A DNA stretch of 64,000 nucleotides from Magnetococcales bacterium (GCA_015229045.1 JADGCJ010000001.1:93527-157526); one strand, 5' to 3'. Positions 35,791 through 45,825 are shown, counted from the first letter of the stretch. Notes: generated from the sequence alone by a model not told the origin. Made by a program: numbers and translations.

Positions 35791-37260
35791 ATGAACGCCT
35801 ATGCTCTGCCCAATACTGAGACGACTTTTTACAAGGCTACGGGTGTCTTTGACGAATTGGTCATGCAGGACAGAAACAAACATGGCCATCAGCAATCCTT
35901 GATGCCCTTTATCGAGAATCTTGGCATCGAGGAGCTGCATCGTCGACAGAGCGCTGCGGAAGTGGCGATTCGCAACCTGGGTATTACCTTCACGGTCTAC
36001 TCCGAGGGGGAGAATATTGATCGTGCCTGGCCGTTTGACATCATTCCCCGCTGCATCGATGCCCGCGAGTGGGCGCGCCTGGAGCAGGGGTTGATCCAGC
36101 GTGCGCAGGCCCTGAACGCCTTCATCGACGACCTGTACAACGATCGGAAAATCATCAAGGACAATCGGTTTCCGGAGGAGGTGCTGGCCGAGTCGGTGAA
36201 CTATCTGGCGCCGCTGGCGGGTGTGCGCCCCAAATATGGCATTTGGGCGCACCTGTGCGGCAGCGATCTGCTGCGCGATCGCGATGGTACCATGTATGTC
36301 CTGGAGGACAATCTGCGTGTTCCATCCGGGGTCTCCTACATGCTGGAAAACCGCATGCTGACCAAGCGGGTCTTTCCAGAACTGTTCCGCGACCACAGCA
36401 TTCGTCCGGTCGATGATTATCCCTGCCAGCTCTACGAGTTGTTGGCCTCATTGACCCCGCGTCCCGACGACAAGGCGAGCGTGGTCGTGCTGACGCCAGG
36501 CATCTACAACTCCGCCTATTTCGAGCATGCCTATCTGGCGCAACAGATGGGGGTGCCCCTGGTCGAGTCTCGCGATCTGACCGTCGGCGACGATGACCGG
36601 GTGTATATGAAGACGATCCATGGTCTGGACCTCGTCGACGTCATCTATCGCCGCATCGATGACCAGTTCATCGATCCGCAGGTGTTCCGGTCCGATTCGG
36701 CGCTGGGCATTCCGGGGATCATCAACTCTTGGCGCAAAGGCGAGGTGGCCCTGGCCAACGCCCCGGGCACCGGCGTCGCGGATGACAAGGTGGTCTACTC
36801 CTATATGCCGGAGATCATTCGCTACTATCTGGCCGAGGATCCCATCATCCCCAACGTGCCCACCTGGCGGTGTCACATTCCCCAGGAGCGGCAGCATGTC
36901 CTGGCCAATCTGGACAAGCTGGTCGTCAAACCGGCCAATGAATCGGGTGGTTATGGCATGCTCATGGGGTTGCATGCCACTTCGGCGGAACGCACCACCT
37001 TTGCGGCACGCATTCAGGCCAACCCGAGAAACTATATCGGTCAGCAAACCCTGACCCCCTCGACGGCGCCCACCCTGGTGGAGAACCGTCTGGAGCCACG
37101 GCACATGGATTTGCGCCCCTTCATCCTGAGTGGCCGCAAGTCCTATGTCACCCCGGGGGGATTGACCCGGGTGGCGTTGCGCCGGGGCTCCTATGTGGTC
37201 AACTCCTCGCAGGGGGGGGGCAGCAAGGATACCTGGGTTCTGGAAGAGAGGAGGGCATAA
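35791..37260 (+). CDS. Circularly permuted ATP-grasp protein
   Basis: 489 residues from ATG 35791, with GAGG eight bases upstream. Family hallmarks of the circularly permuted ATP-grasp group: FPFDIIPRCI-like start, VLEDNLRVPSGVSYMLENR, LTPGIYNSAYFEH and KPANESGGYGM (ATP-grasp glycine loop). ATP-grasp ligases join a carboxylate to an amine or thiol through an acyl-phosphate; this family is predicted to make peptide bonds. The stop shares one base with the alpha-E gene (TAATG), so the pair is coupled. It belongs to the Anbu cluster; the substrate is unknown. Confidence 0.92.
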   Translation: MNAYALPNTETTFYKATGVFDELVMQDRNKHGHQQSLMPFIENLGIEELHRRQSAAEVAIRNLGITFTVYSEGENIDRAWPFDIIPRCIDAREWARLEQGLIQRAQALNAFIDDLYNDRKIIKDNRFPEEVLAESVNYLAPLAGVRPKYGIWAHLCGSDLLRDRDGTMYVLEDNLRVPSGVSYMLENRMLTKRVFPELFRDHSIRPVDDYPCQLYELLASLTPRPDDKASVVVLTPGIYNSAYFEHAYLAQQMGVPLVESRDLTVGDDDRVYMKTIHGLDLVDVIYRRIDDQFIDPQVFRSDSALGIPGIINSWRKGEVALANAPGTGVADDKVVYSYMPEIIRYYLAEDPIIPNVPTWRCHIPQERQHVLANLDKLVVKPANESGGYGMLMGLHATSAERTTFAARIQANPRNYIGQQTLTPSTAPTLVENRLEPRHMDLRPFILSGRKSYVTPGGLTRVALRRGSYVVNSSQGGGSKDTWVLEERRA

Positions 37261-38249
37261 TGCTTTCGAGGGTCGCAGAGAACATCTATTGGATGGCGCG
37301 CTATCTGGAGAGGGTGGAGGGTTCCGCCCGCCTCGTGATCGCCACCAACCAGACGATGCTGGACATCGCGCCCATCAGTCATGTCCGACCCCTGGATTGG
37401 TTCCAGTTGATTGCCATCACCGGCAGCAGGGAGAGCTACGCGCAGCTCTACACCGACATCAACGAAACCAACGTGGTGCAATTTTTGATTGCCCAGCGGA
37501 AAAATCCCAGCTCCATCCTGTCGTCGCTGCGCATGGCGCGCGAGAACATGCGCAGCACCCGGGAGGTCTTTCCCCGGGAGGCCTGGGAGAGTCTCAACGG
37601 CTTTACCATGCGCACCCAGGATGAATTGCACAAAGAGATCACGGCTGCCCAGCGGCATGCCTTCCTGGAGGGTATCATCGACGCATGCCTGAAAATGACC
37701 GGACTGTTGGACAGCACCATGTGTCGTGATGATGCCTTTCACATGTTTCGTCTGGGGCGTTACCTGGAACGGGCCGACATGATCACCCGCATCCTCGATG
37801 TACGCGGGGCCGGCATGCTGGAGAGCTGGGTCAAGATGGATCTGCCTCTGCGCAACGCCGTCTGGCTGACCGTGTTGCGTTCCCTCTCCGGTGACCAGAT
37901 GTATCGGCGCCGGGTGGAGCCACGTGTGCGCGGACCGGAGGTTCTGGCCTTTCTGCTCAAGGACTCCCTGTTTCCGCGCACGTTTCGCTATTGTATCAAT
38001 GGGGTGACGGCCTGCCTGAAAAGCCTGTGCCTCGACACCACCGCCCAACAGGTCATCAATGCCATCGAGGAGGATCTCTACCTGGCCGACGTCAAAGGGC
38101 TGGCGGAAGGGGAGAAACTGCACGAATTTCTGGACAGGCTGCAAATTCATCTGGGCAACCTGCATGAGAGCATCGGCCGGGTTTATTTCAACGCGCCTCC
38201 CACCCCGCCGGAGGGATCTGGCCTCTCCGCGCAGACCCAGTCGGCCTGA
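37260..38249 (+). CDS. Alpha-E domain protein
   Basis: 329 residues, all-helical. The start LSRVAENIYWMARYLERVEG and the internal FHMFRLGRYLERADMITRILDVR are the two diagnostic alpha-E motifs (DUF403). The family is always linked to circularly permuted ATP-grasp proteins and probably binds their substrate or product. It is coupled to the upstream ATP-grasp gene and ends 20 bp from the convergent transglutaminase gene. Confidence 0.92.
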   Translation: MLSRVAENIYWMARYLERVEGSARLVIATNQTMLDIAPISHVRPLDWFQLIAITGSRESYAQLYTDINETNVVQFLIAQRKNPSSILSSLRMARENMRSTREVFPREAWESLNGFTMRTQDELHKEITAAQRHAFLEGIIDACLKMTGLLDSTMCRDDAFHMFRLGRYLERADMITRILDVRGAGMLESWVKMDLPLRNAVWLTVLRSLSGDQMYRRRVEPRVRGPEVLAFLLKDSLFPRTFRYCINGVTACLKSLCLDTTAQQVINAIEEDLYLADVKGLAEGEKLHEFLDRLQIHLGNLHESIGRVYFNAPPTPPEGSGLSAQTQSA

Positions 38250-38269
38250 CCGGGGTGAATGCAGGCTCT

Positions 38270-39154
38270 TCAGGGGGGGGTGGTCCCCACACGCAGGACA
38301 TCGACAGCGACGCTCAAGACATGATCACGACCGCCCAGCACCACCCCCTTGACCGGCGGAATGTCGGTGTAGTCCCTGCCCACGGCCACCGTGATGTGGC
38401 GCCGGGCAGGGATGATGCCGTTGGTCGGGTCAAAGTCCACCCAACCCAGGCCCGGGACAAAAACGGCAAACCAGGCATGGGAAGCATCTGCCCCCTCCAG
38501 ACGCGCCATACCCGGGGGGGGATCCGTCTCCAGATAGCCACTCACATAGCGGGCACACAGCCCGAGCGAGCGCAGGGCACCCAGGGCCAGATGAGCGAAA
38601 TCCTGACAGACACCGCATTGTTGTTCCAGAACCTGGTCCACAGGGGTTGCGACCGTGGTGCTGCCAGGCTGATATCTGAACCCCCTGTAGATGCGTTGCG
38701 TGAGGGCCAACACGGCCTCGACGAGGGGGCGACCCGGAGGAAAGTCGGGGCGGGCGAAATCAGCCAGGTGGGGGGTTCGCGGCACCATGGGCGACTCCAG
38801 GGCAAAAATGGCATGCCGATGGACCTCGGCGTTGGTCTCCACCCTGCCCAGAGATCCGCTCTCCCAGGGGGGCGTGGCATAGGGTTCGGGGATGAAGGGA
38901 AGGGTCCGGGTGACAAAGCTCGTACTCTTGACCTCCAGCTCCCGATGCGACTCCAGGATCTCGAAGTAGTCGACGGTGTTGCCGAAAAAATCGGTAAACT
39001 CCTGCAACATCGAAGGCCTTGGTTGCACGGCCAGTTCAAAGCGGTGACAGCGCTGCCAGGGGAGATCCATCGGCTTGAGATGGACACGATTGTGGCCGAT
39101 CGTCACCGGCTCGCCATAGCTGTAACGGGTGGTGTGAATGATACGATAGTCCAT
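38270..39154 (-). CDS. Transglutaminase-like protein of the ATP-grasp/alpha-E cluster
   Basis: 294 residues from ATG 39154, which overlaps the preceding stop by one base (TGATG). N-terminal beta domain (YRIIHTTRYSYGEPV) and a transglutaminase core with Cys in QQCGVCQDFAH, His in ADASHAWFAVF and Asp in VDFDPTNG. No signal peptide. These cysteine proteases/transglutaminases either cut or form isopeptide bonds; here the likely substrate is whatever the ATP-grasp partner makes. The open frame continues upstream only as antisense of the neighbour. Confidence 0.92.
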   Translation of the reverse strand: MDYRIIHTTRYSYGEPVTIGHNRVHLKPMDLPWQRCHRFELAVQPRPSMLQEFTDFFGNTVDYFEILESHRELEVKSTSFVTRTLPFIPEPYATPPWESGSLGRVETNAEVHRHAIFALESPMVPRTPHLADFARPDFPPGRPLVEAVLALTQRIYRGFRYQPGSTTVATPVDQVLEQQCGVCQDFAHLALGALRSLGLCARYVSGYLETDPPPGMARLEGADASHAWFAVFVPGLGWVDFDPTNGIIPARRHITVAVGRDYTDIPPVKGVVLGGRDHVLSVAVDVLRVGTTPP

Positions 39155-41739
39155 CACTTGGGAATCCTGCTGGCCCTGAACAGATGGTGGGGAGGGTCGG
39201 CATGCCGAAAATAGCTGTTGGAGGCCGTTTCGGAGAAAAGGGGCAACAGTTTCCGGATACGACCTGTCAAATCGACCAGGTGTTCGCGTCGACCGGCGGG
39301 AGGTGTGGTGCTGGCCAGTCGTGTGGGGTCGGCCAGACGCACGGCAGCCAGCGTCTCGAACACCACCCGCCCCAGGTGGGTACGATAAAGATTCTGCTCC
39401 GGACCCCGGGGAATGGCTGCGGCGTGGGTCTCCATCAGGGTCAATTGAAAGACCAGAGAGCGCGGATCGGTGTCGTCCTGGAGCAGTTTTTCCAGCACCA
39501 TGGGGAGTTCCATGGCCGCACGAAACTGCATGCGAAAGGTGGTGAGACTGTCGTTGATGGTCAACAAACGCTCCAGAATGGCCGTTTCGCCACTCTCTTC
39601 GACCGGCTCGGCCAGGGTGGTCTCCAGGATTTGCGCCAGAAACATGCTGCGCTCCAGGCGTCGGCCCAGGTCGAGAAAACGCCAGCCCAGGTCGCGGTTC
39701 ATGTTCTCCCAGGTCAGGCCGGAGAAGGCGGTCAGCCCCCGGAGCAGGGGGCCGGTCTCCCAAAACATGCCGCCGAGGTTGCGGTGTGTTCGACCGCGCA
39801 GAGAGTCGAGGGCCTCGGCGATGCCATCCAACACCTCCCAGGTGTCGGTCGAGAGGCGATCCCGCACCGAAAAGGCCGCCTGAATCATCGCCCGCACCGA
39901 AAAGGCCAGGGTGCCGACCCGCTCGGCATTGAGGAGCATCGAGAGCAGCTCGGCGAAGGGTTCGTCGAGGATATACTCCCTCTCCTTGCCGACAAATCCA
40001 GGATAGATGGTCGTCACATGGGTCAGTGCGACCAGAAGAAGACGCCGGCAGAGGGTGCGCTGGTGGTGCGACAGGGAGTTCTCTTCCGTTTCGATGGCCA
40101 TGAATTCGCGAAACAGGCGGATGATCCCCTCGGCGCGTTCGGCATAGCGGCCAATCCAGAAGAGGTTTTCCGCCACGCGGCTGGGAACCCCGACCAGCGG
40201 AGCCGGATCCAGGATGGGCGTAGTGACCAGGGTTTCGTGGGGACTCTCCAAGGGTTGTGTGGAGACGATCCAGATATCCTTGGCAACCCCCCCGTGGTTG
40301 GGAGAAAAGGCCAGACAACCCTCCACCTCGGCGGCGACGCGGGCCAGGCCACCGGGCATCACCCGGACATGCTGGCCATCGCCGGTGACATAGGCCCGTA
40401 TCAGGATGGGTCGGTGGCAGAGCTGGCCCGAGCGAATGCAGGGTGCCCGGGAGGGGATGAAGCGCTCCCTGGCGATATAACGATGCGGTGCTGCCATGGC
40501 CTGTTCCCGTTCTATCGGGGGATTGGCGCCGTTGCCGGTGATGGGAAAGGCGGGGTCGCAGGCCAGGGGCAGGATGGTCAGGTCGTGCCAGCGCTCCAGC
40601 GTTTCGGTGCGTTGGCCTGGATCACCCAGCCACCAGGTGCGGGGACTCTCCAGCAGCAGGGAGGTGCCCAGAAAATAGGCTGCCAGGCGGGGCAGATAGG
40701 CATGCAGGGCCAGATTTTCCAGGAGACCGCTGCCCAGGGTATTGGCCATGGCCAGGCGTCCCGACCGGGCGACCTGCGCCAATCCCACCACGCCGAGCAG
40801 GGAGTCCTCGCGCAGCTCCAGCGGGTCGCACCAGGCCTCGTCCACCCGCCGCAGGACCACTTCGACCGGCATCAGGCCATCCAGGGTTTTCAGCCACAAC
40901 CGGCCATTGCGCACCGCCAGATCATCCCCCTGCGCCAGGGTCAAACCGAGAAAATGGGCGAGCAGGGTGTGTTCATAGTGGGTTTCGTAGCCAGGCCCCG
41001 GTGTCAGGAGGACCACATGCGCCTCCTGTTTGGAAAAGGGCGTCAGGGAGACCAGATCCGAGCGCATGGTGCGGAAAAAGGGCAGCAGGGGGGGAATATG
41101 GGTCAGTTGACCCGTGCTGGCGTACAGACGCCCCATCACGCGCCGGTTTTGCAGGACATAGCCATGCCCGGAAGGGGCCTGGGTACGATCCGAAAGAACC
41201 AGAAAGCGCCCCGCTGGATCGCGGCCCACATCGGCGGCATAGAACGGCAGAGGTGGGATCCCCCCCGGCACATGACCATGAGCAGCCAACAGATAGCCGG
41301 GCCAGCCGTAAACCACCTCGGCGGGCAGGATGCCGTCGTGGATGCAGTCGCGGGGACCGTAGAGATCCTGCAACAACAGAGTCAGCAGGCGGTGACGCTG
41401 CATCAAACCGGCGGAGAGTCGCTCCCAGTCGTCGGCGGCGACGATGAGCGGCAGGGGATCCAGGGGCCAGATGTGGCGGCGGCTCACCTGCCCCAGGCGC
41501 ATGTTGTAGGTGGCACCGGATTCACGCAACAGACGCCTGGCGTCTTCTTCGAGGCGCTGCGGCAGCTCGGGACCACCGGCATAGAGAAAATCAAAAAATT
41601 TGCGCCAGTGGGGTTGCAGGTGACCTTCACCCCCGGAATCCTCCTGGTACCCTGGTTCCAAAACCTCTTTTATGCCCAACTCCTGAATCTCCACAGCCGG
41701 ATATGACGAGGCGTTATGACCTATTGTGTCGGTATTCAA
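39154..41739 (-). CDS. Circularly permuted ATP-grasp/alpha-E fusion protein
   Basis: Up to 861 residues. The first 490 are ATP-grasp (PLDPLPLIVAADDW, VLSDRTQAPSGHGYVLQNR, LLTPGPGYETHYEH, RVMPGGLARVA). Residues about 525-850 are alpha-E (SRVAENLFWIGRYAERAEG). It fuses what is encoded as two genes at 35791-38249, so the window has two sets. The start is uncertain: TTG 41739 overlaps the start of the divergent Anbu gene; GTG 41694 or TTG 41679 avoid this, and none has a good ribosome site. The stop overlaps the transglutaminase start. Confidence 0.9.
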   Translation of the reverse strand: MNTDTIGHNASSYPAVEIQELGIKEVLEPGYQEDSGGEGHLQPHWRKFFDFLYAGGPELPQRLEEDARRLLRESGATYNMRLGQVSRRHIWPLDPLPLIVAADDWERLSAGLMQRHRLLTLLLQDLYGPRDCIHDGILPAEVVYGWPGYLLAAHGHVPGGIPPLPFYAADVGRDPAGRFLVLSDRTQAPSGHGYVLQNRRVMGRLYASTGQLTHIPPLLPFFRTMRSDLVSLTPFSKQEAHVVLLTPGPGYETHYEHTLLAHFLGLTLAQGDDLAVRNGRLWLKTLDGLMPVEVVLRRVDEAWCDPLELREDSLLGVVGLAQVARSGRLAMANTLGSGLLENLALHAYLPRLAAYFLGTSLLLESPRTWWLGDPGQRTETLERWHDLTILPLACDPAFPITGNGANPPIEREQAMAAPHRYIARERFIPSRAPCIRSGQLCHRPILIRAYVTGDGQHVRVMPGGLARVAAEVEGCLAFSPNHGGVAKDIWIVSTQPLESPHETLVTTPILDPAPLVGVPSRVAENLFWIGRYAERAEGIIRLFREFMAIETEENSLSHHQRTLCRRLLLVALTHVTTIYPGFVGKEREYILDEPFAELLSMLLNAERVGTLAFSVRAMIQAAFSVRDRLSTDTWEVLDGIAEALDSLRGRTHRNLGGMFWETGPLLRGLTAFSGLTWENMNRDLGWRFLDLGRRLERSMFLAQILETTLAEPVEESGETAILERLLTINDSLTTFRMQFRAAMELPMVLEKLLQDDTDPRSLVFQLTLMETHAAAIPRGPEQNLYRTHLGRVVFETLAAVRLADPTRLASTTPPAGRREHLVDLTGRIRKLLPLFSETASNSYFRHADPPHHLFRASRIPK

Positions 41740-42456
41740 CTGAACGAGGGGATGATACTCGCTTCTGACTCACGCACCAACGCAGGCGTTGATCAGGTGG
41801 GTTCCTACCCGAAAATGTTCACCTTTGTCTGGAAGGGGGAGCGCCAGTTTGTCCTGCTGTCGTCGGGCAACCTGGCTACGACGCAGGGGGTGGTGCATCG
41901 CCTCTTTCTCGACAGCGAAAATCCGGAGTGCAAAACCAGTCTGCGCACGGTGGTGGATATGTACGCGGCGGCGGACTACGTTGGTTCGGTCAACCTCGAC
42001 GTGCAAGAGCGCTCCGACTCCCGGCAGGACTCCAAGGCCCGCTTCGAGGCCACCTTCATCCTCGCCGGGCAGATTGGCACGGCGCGTCATGCCATGTTTT
42101 TGATCTATCCCGAGGGCAACCATATCACGCCTTCTCCCTATCACCCTTTTCTCCAGATTGGCGAGACCAAATATGGTAAACCCATCCTTGATCGCATTGT
42201 CCATGCCGAGATGTCCATGGACGATGCAACGCGCTGCGTTCTGGTCTCCCTGGATTCGACCATGCGTTCCAATCTGACGGTCGGCCCGCCCATCGATCTG
42301 CTCAGATTGCATCGCGACCACATCGATGGCGGTACCCAGGTGCGCCTGGGACAAGACAATGCCTATCTGCTCTCCCTGTGCAAACACTGGCACCGGGGAT
42401 TGGAGCGTATTTTCCGCGGGCTTCCCCCGTTCAACTGGGAAAGACTCAAAGGCTAA
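41716..42456 (+). CDS. Anbu, bacterial proteasome-homologue peptidase
   Basis: 246 residues from ATG 41716, with GAGG six bases upstream. After removal of Met the N-terminal Thr1 (TYCVGIQ) is the predicted nucleophile, with Asp17 in ASDSRTNAG and a Lys at about 32 in SYPKMF; this is the proteasome/HslV active site. The length fits the Anbu family (BPH), which forms large ring or helical assemblies. It starts divergently from the fused ATP-grasp gene and is followed after 27 bp by the large transglutaminase gene. Linked families suggest that it degrades or processes a product of the ATP-grasp proteins; this is unproven. Confidence 0.93.
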   Translation: MTYCVGIQLNEGMILASDSRTNAGVDQVGSYPKMFTFVWKGERQFVLLSSGNLATTQGVVHRLFLDSENPECKTSLRTVVDMYAAADYVGSVNLDVQERSDSRQDSKARFEATFILAGQIGTARHAMFLIYPEGNHITPSPYHPFLQIGETKYGKPILDRIVHAEMSMDDATRCVLVSLDSTMRSNLTVGPPIDLLRLHRDHIDGGTQVRLGQDNAYLLSLCKHWHRGLERIFRGLPPFNWERLKG

Positions 42457-42483
42457 CCCTGAACCAGTGCGAAAGGGATTCCC

Positions 42484-45400
42484 ATGACCATTCGTGTTGC
42501 CCTCCGGCATCGGACCGTTTACCGCTTTGACCGGCTTGTTGCCCTCTCTCCGCATCAGTTTCGTTTGCGTCCGGCGCCGCATTGTCGCACACCGATCGAG
42601 TCTTACAGCTTGAAGATCCAGCCTGAAAGCCATTTCATCAACTGGCAACAGGATCCCTTTGGCAATTTTCTGGCGCGGGTGGTCTTTCCGGAGCGCAGTC
42701 GGGAGTTGTCGGTCGATGTGGAGGTGGTGGCGCGCATGGTCACCATCAATCCGTTCGATTTTTTTCTCGAAGAGGCCAGCCGCGAGTTTCCCTTCACCTA
42801 TGCGGAGGATTTGCGCAAGGAGCTGCTCCCCTACCTGGAGGTCAAGGAGAAGAGCCAGCGTCTGGAGCAGTGGCTGCAAAGCCTGGATCACAAGCCGCGC
42901 TGCACAGTCAATTTTCTGGCCGAGTCCAATCAGCGTCTCTGGCGGGATGTCGGCTATACCATCCGCATGGAACCCGGCGTCCAGACCTGCGAGGAGACCC
43001 TGACCAGGGGGACCGGCTCCTGTCGCGATACCGCCTGGCTGCTGGTGCAGGCCCTGCGCCGCCTGGGGTTGGCGAGCCGCTTTGTCTCCGGCTATCTGGT
43101 GCAACTGGTCGCCGATGTCAAATCTCTGGACGGCCCTTCCGGCCCTGCCGCCGATTTTACCGATCTGCACGCCTGGTGCGAGGTCTACCTGCCCGGTGCG
43201 GGTTGGGTTGGCCTCGACCCCACCTCGGGTCTGTTTGCCGGCGAGGGGCATATTCCTCTGGCCTGTACGCCGGATCCGCGCAGTGCCGCTCCGGTCACCG
43301 GCGCCACCGATCCTTGCAAGGTCGAGTTTCACCATCACAACAGCGTGACCCGTATCCATGAAGATCCGCGTGTCACCAGGCCCTACAGCGAGGCGCAGTG
43401 GTCGGCCATCGTGCATCTGGGCGAGGCGGTGGATGCGGCGTTGGCGCGTGGTGATGTGCGCCTCACCATGGGCGGCGAGCCGACCTTTGTCTCCATCGAC
43501 GACATGGATGGCCCGGAGTGGACCACCGCCGCCGATGGTCCCCACAAACGGGAACGCGCCTGTGATTTGTTGTACCGTCTGGCACATCACTTTGCCCCGG
43601 GCAGCCTGTTGCACTTTGGTCAGGGCAAATGGTACCCGGGTGAAGAGCTGCCGCGCTGGCGTTATGCCTGTTACTGGCGCACGGATGGTCTGCCGCTGTG
43701 GCGTACCCCCGCCTTGCAGGGTGACCCGACCCGCAACAATGGCGCCCACCGGGAGATGGCCCGGCAGTTTGTCGAGTCACTGGCCCATCGCCTGGGGCGT
43801 ATCGAACAAATGTCGGTACCGGCCTACGAAGACCCCATCTACCACATCTGGCAGGAGTATACGCTGCCTGTGGGGGTGGATCCCTTGACGGCATCGTTGG
43901 ACGACAGCATGGAGCGGCAACGTCTGGCGCGTATTCTGAGCCAGGGTTTGCAACAACCTGTTGGCTTTGCCCTTCCCCTGGAGTGGGATCCTGATGCCGC
44001 CTGCTGGTGCAGTTGCCGCTGGGAGACGCGGCAGGGGCGTCTGTTTTTGGTCCCGGGGGATTCGCCCATGGGGTTGCGTCTGCCGTTGCAGAGCCTCCAT
44101 GTCCTGCCGCCCGACCAACGCCCGCTTCCCCCCGAACGATGCAGCTTTGAACCCAGAGATCCCCTGCCGGACAAGATGCCGGTTCGCGAGGCCCGCCTGG
44201 ATCATTTTGTCGGCACGGCGCTCTGTGTGGAACCTCGGGAAGGGCGTCTCTACCTCTTTTTACCCCCCTTGACCCATTTGGAGGGCTTCATCGCGCTGGT
44301 GGAGGCGATCGAGGCGACGGCCATCGAGCTGGAGATGCCTGTGCTGCTGGAGGGGTATCCGCCGCCCGAGGATGGACGGCTGGCCAAATTTTATGTCACC
44401 CCCGATCCCGGCGTCATCGAGGTCAACATTCAACCGGCACACAGTTGGACAGAGCTGGTTCACTGTACAACCACCCTTTACGAGGAGGCACGGCTGGCTC
44501 GCCTGGGTACGGAGAAGTTTTTGCTCGATGGACGGCATACCGGCACGGGCGGCGGCAATCACGTCACCCTGGGTGGTCCCACGCCGGCGGACAGCCCGCT
44601 GTTGCGGCGACCGGATCTGCTGGCCAGCCTGGTGACCTATTGGCAGCACCATCCGGGTCTCTCCTATCTCTTTTCCGGCCTGTTCATCGGCCCGACGAGC
44701 CAGGCTCCCCGGGTCGACGAAGGACGGGACGAATATCTCCACGAATTGGAGATAGCCCTCGGGCAGATTCCCGACGGGGAGGTGGCCCAACCCTGGCTGG
44801 CCGACCGGCTGTTGCGCCATTTGTTGGTCGATATCTCCGGCAACACCCATCGGGCGGAGTTTTGCATCGACAAGCTTTATGCCCCGCACAGCCCGACCGG
44901 GCGCCTCGGTCTGCTGGAGCTGCGTGCCTTCGAGATGCCTCCGCATGCCCGCATGAGTCTGGTGCAGATGGTGTTGTTGCGTGCTTTGATCGCTCGTTTC
45001 TGGCAAACCCCTTACCGCAAGCCTCTGGTGCGTTGGGGGACGGCCCTGCATGATCGTTTCATGCTTCCGTTCCATGTCGCCCGGGACGTGGCCGAGGTCG
45101 CCGCCGAGCTGCGCAGGGCTGGGTTTCCCTTTCAGGAGGCCTGGCTGGAACCCTTCATCGAGTTTCGTTTTCCCAAAGTGGGTGACATTCAGGTGCAGGG
45201 GATTCACCTGGAGCTGCGGCAGGCCCTGGAGCCTTGGCATGTGCTGGGCGAGGAGGTGGGTCGGCAGGGAACGACCCGCTTTGTCGATTCATCGATCGAG
45301 CGGCTCCAGGTGCGGCTGGGTAACCTGCCGCCGGATCGCTACCGCGTCACCTGCAACAGGCGGCCACTGCCGTTGCACAACACCGGCACTGTGGGCGAGT

Positions 45401-45792
45401 ATGTCTCCGGGGTACGTTTCAAGGCGTGGCAACCTGCCTCGGCGATGCACCCGCTCATCGGCGTTCACTCCCCCCTGGTGTTTGACATTGTCGATACCTG
45501 GAACGACCGGGCCATTGGCGGCTGCACCTACCATGTCGCCCATCCGGGCGGGCGCCACTATGACACCTTCCCTGTCAACACCCTGGAGGCCGAATCACGG
45601 CGCGGCAATCGGTTCTGGGAGCTGGGCCATACGCCGGGACCGCAAGCCCCCCCACCGCCGCCGCCTCTGGTGGGTGGCCGCTTCGTTCCGCAGGGGAGTG
45701 GCATCGCCGTGATTCAACCCTCTCCGGCTGACATCAATCCGGAGTTCCCGAGTACGCTGGATCTGCGTCGTCTGGATGGCATCACCTCTTGA
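42484..45792 (+). CDS. Large transglutaminase/DUF2126 protein
   Basis: 1102 residues. N-terminal transglutaminase-like domain (residues about 1-300) with Cys in GTGSCRDTAW, His in DLHAWCEVYLPG and Asp in GLDPTSG. The rest (about 310-1100) is DUF2126/COG4196, considered an ATP-grasp-like module, with TMGGEPTFVSIDDMDG, GKWYPGEELPRW, and GGGNHVTLGGPTPADSP. It starts 27 bp after Anbu and is probably in its operon. The combination of a ligase-like and a peptidase-like domain in one chain is typical of this cluster; the substrate is unknown. Confidence 0.93.
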   Translation: MTIRVALRHRTVYRFDRLVALSPHQFRLRPAPHCRTPIESYSLKIQPESHFINWQQDPFGNFLARVVFPERSRELSVDVEVVARMVTINPFDFFLEEASREFPFTYAEDLRKELLPYLEVKEKSQRLEQWLQSLDHKPRCTVNFLAESNQRLWRDVGYTIRMEPGVQTCEETLTRGTGSCRDTAWLLVQALRRLGLASRFVSGYLVQLVADVKSLDGPSGPAADFTDLHAWCEVYLPGAGWVGLDPTSGLFAGEGHIPLACTPDPRSAAPVTGATDPCKVEFHHHNSVTRIHEDPRVTRPYSEAQWSAIVHLGEAVDAALARGDVRLTMGGEPTFVSIDDMDGPEWTTAADGPHKRERACDLLYRLAHHFAPGSLLHFGQGKWYPGEELPRWRYACYWRTDGLPLWRTPALQGDPTRNNGAHREMARQFVESLAHRLGRIEQMSVPAYEDPIYHIWQEYTLPVGVDPLTASLDDSMERQRLARILSQGLQQPVGFALPLEWDPDAACWCSCRWETRQGRLFLVPGDSPMGLRLPLQSLHVLPPDQRPLPPERCSFEPRDPLPDKMPVREARLDHFVGTALCVEPREGRLYLFLPPLTHLEGFIALVEAIEATAIELEMPVLLEGYPPPEDGRLAKFYVTPDPGVIEVNIQPAHSWTELVHCTTTLYEEARLARLGTEKFLLDGRHTGTGGGNHVTLGGPTPADSPLLRRPDLLASLVTYWQHHPGLSYLFSGLFIGPTSQAPRVDEGRDEYLHELEIALGQIPDGEVAQPWLADRLLRHLLVDISGNTHRAEFCIDKLYAPHSPTGRLGLLELRAFEMPPHARMSLVQMVLLRALIARFWQTPYRKPLVRWGTALHDRFMLPFHVARDVAEVAAELRRAGFPFQEAWLEPFIEFRFPKVGDIQVQGIHLELRQALEPWHVLGEEVGRQGTTRFVDSSIERLQVRLGNLPPDRYRVTCNRRPLPLHNTGTVGEYVSGVRFKAWQPASAMHPLIGVHSPLVFDIVDTWNDRAIGGCTYHVAHPGGRHYDTFPVNTLEAESRRGNRFWELGHTPGPQAPPPPPPLVGGRFVPQGSGIAVIQPSPADINPEFPSTLDLRRLDGITS

Positions 45793-45825
45793 CAGGTGCC
45801 ATGATTGATTGAATAGTCAGCTCTC

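Noticed and set aside
39155..40318. N-terminal extension of the small transglutaminase frame
   Set aside because: The extra 388 codons read the neighbouring ATP-grasp fusion out of frame; the real protein starts at ATG 39154 on the coupled stop.
41770..43749. Minus-strand open frame of 659 codons
   Set aside because: Shadow of Anbu and the DUF2126 gene; no recognisable domain.
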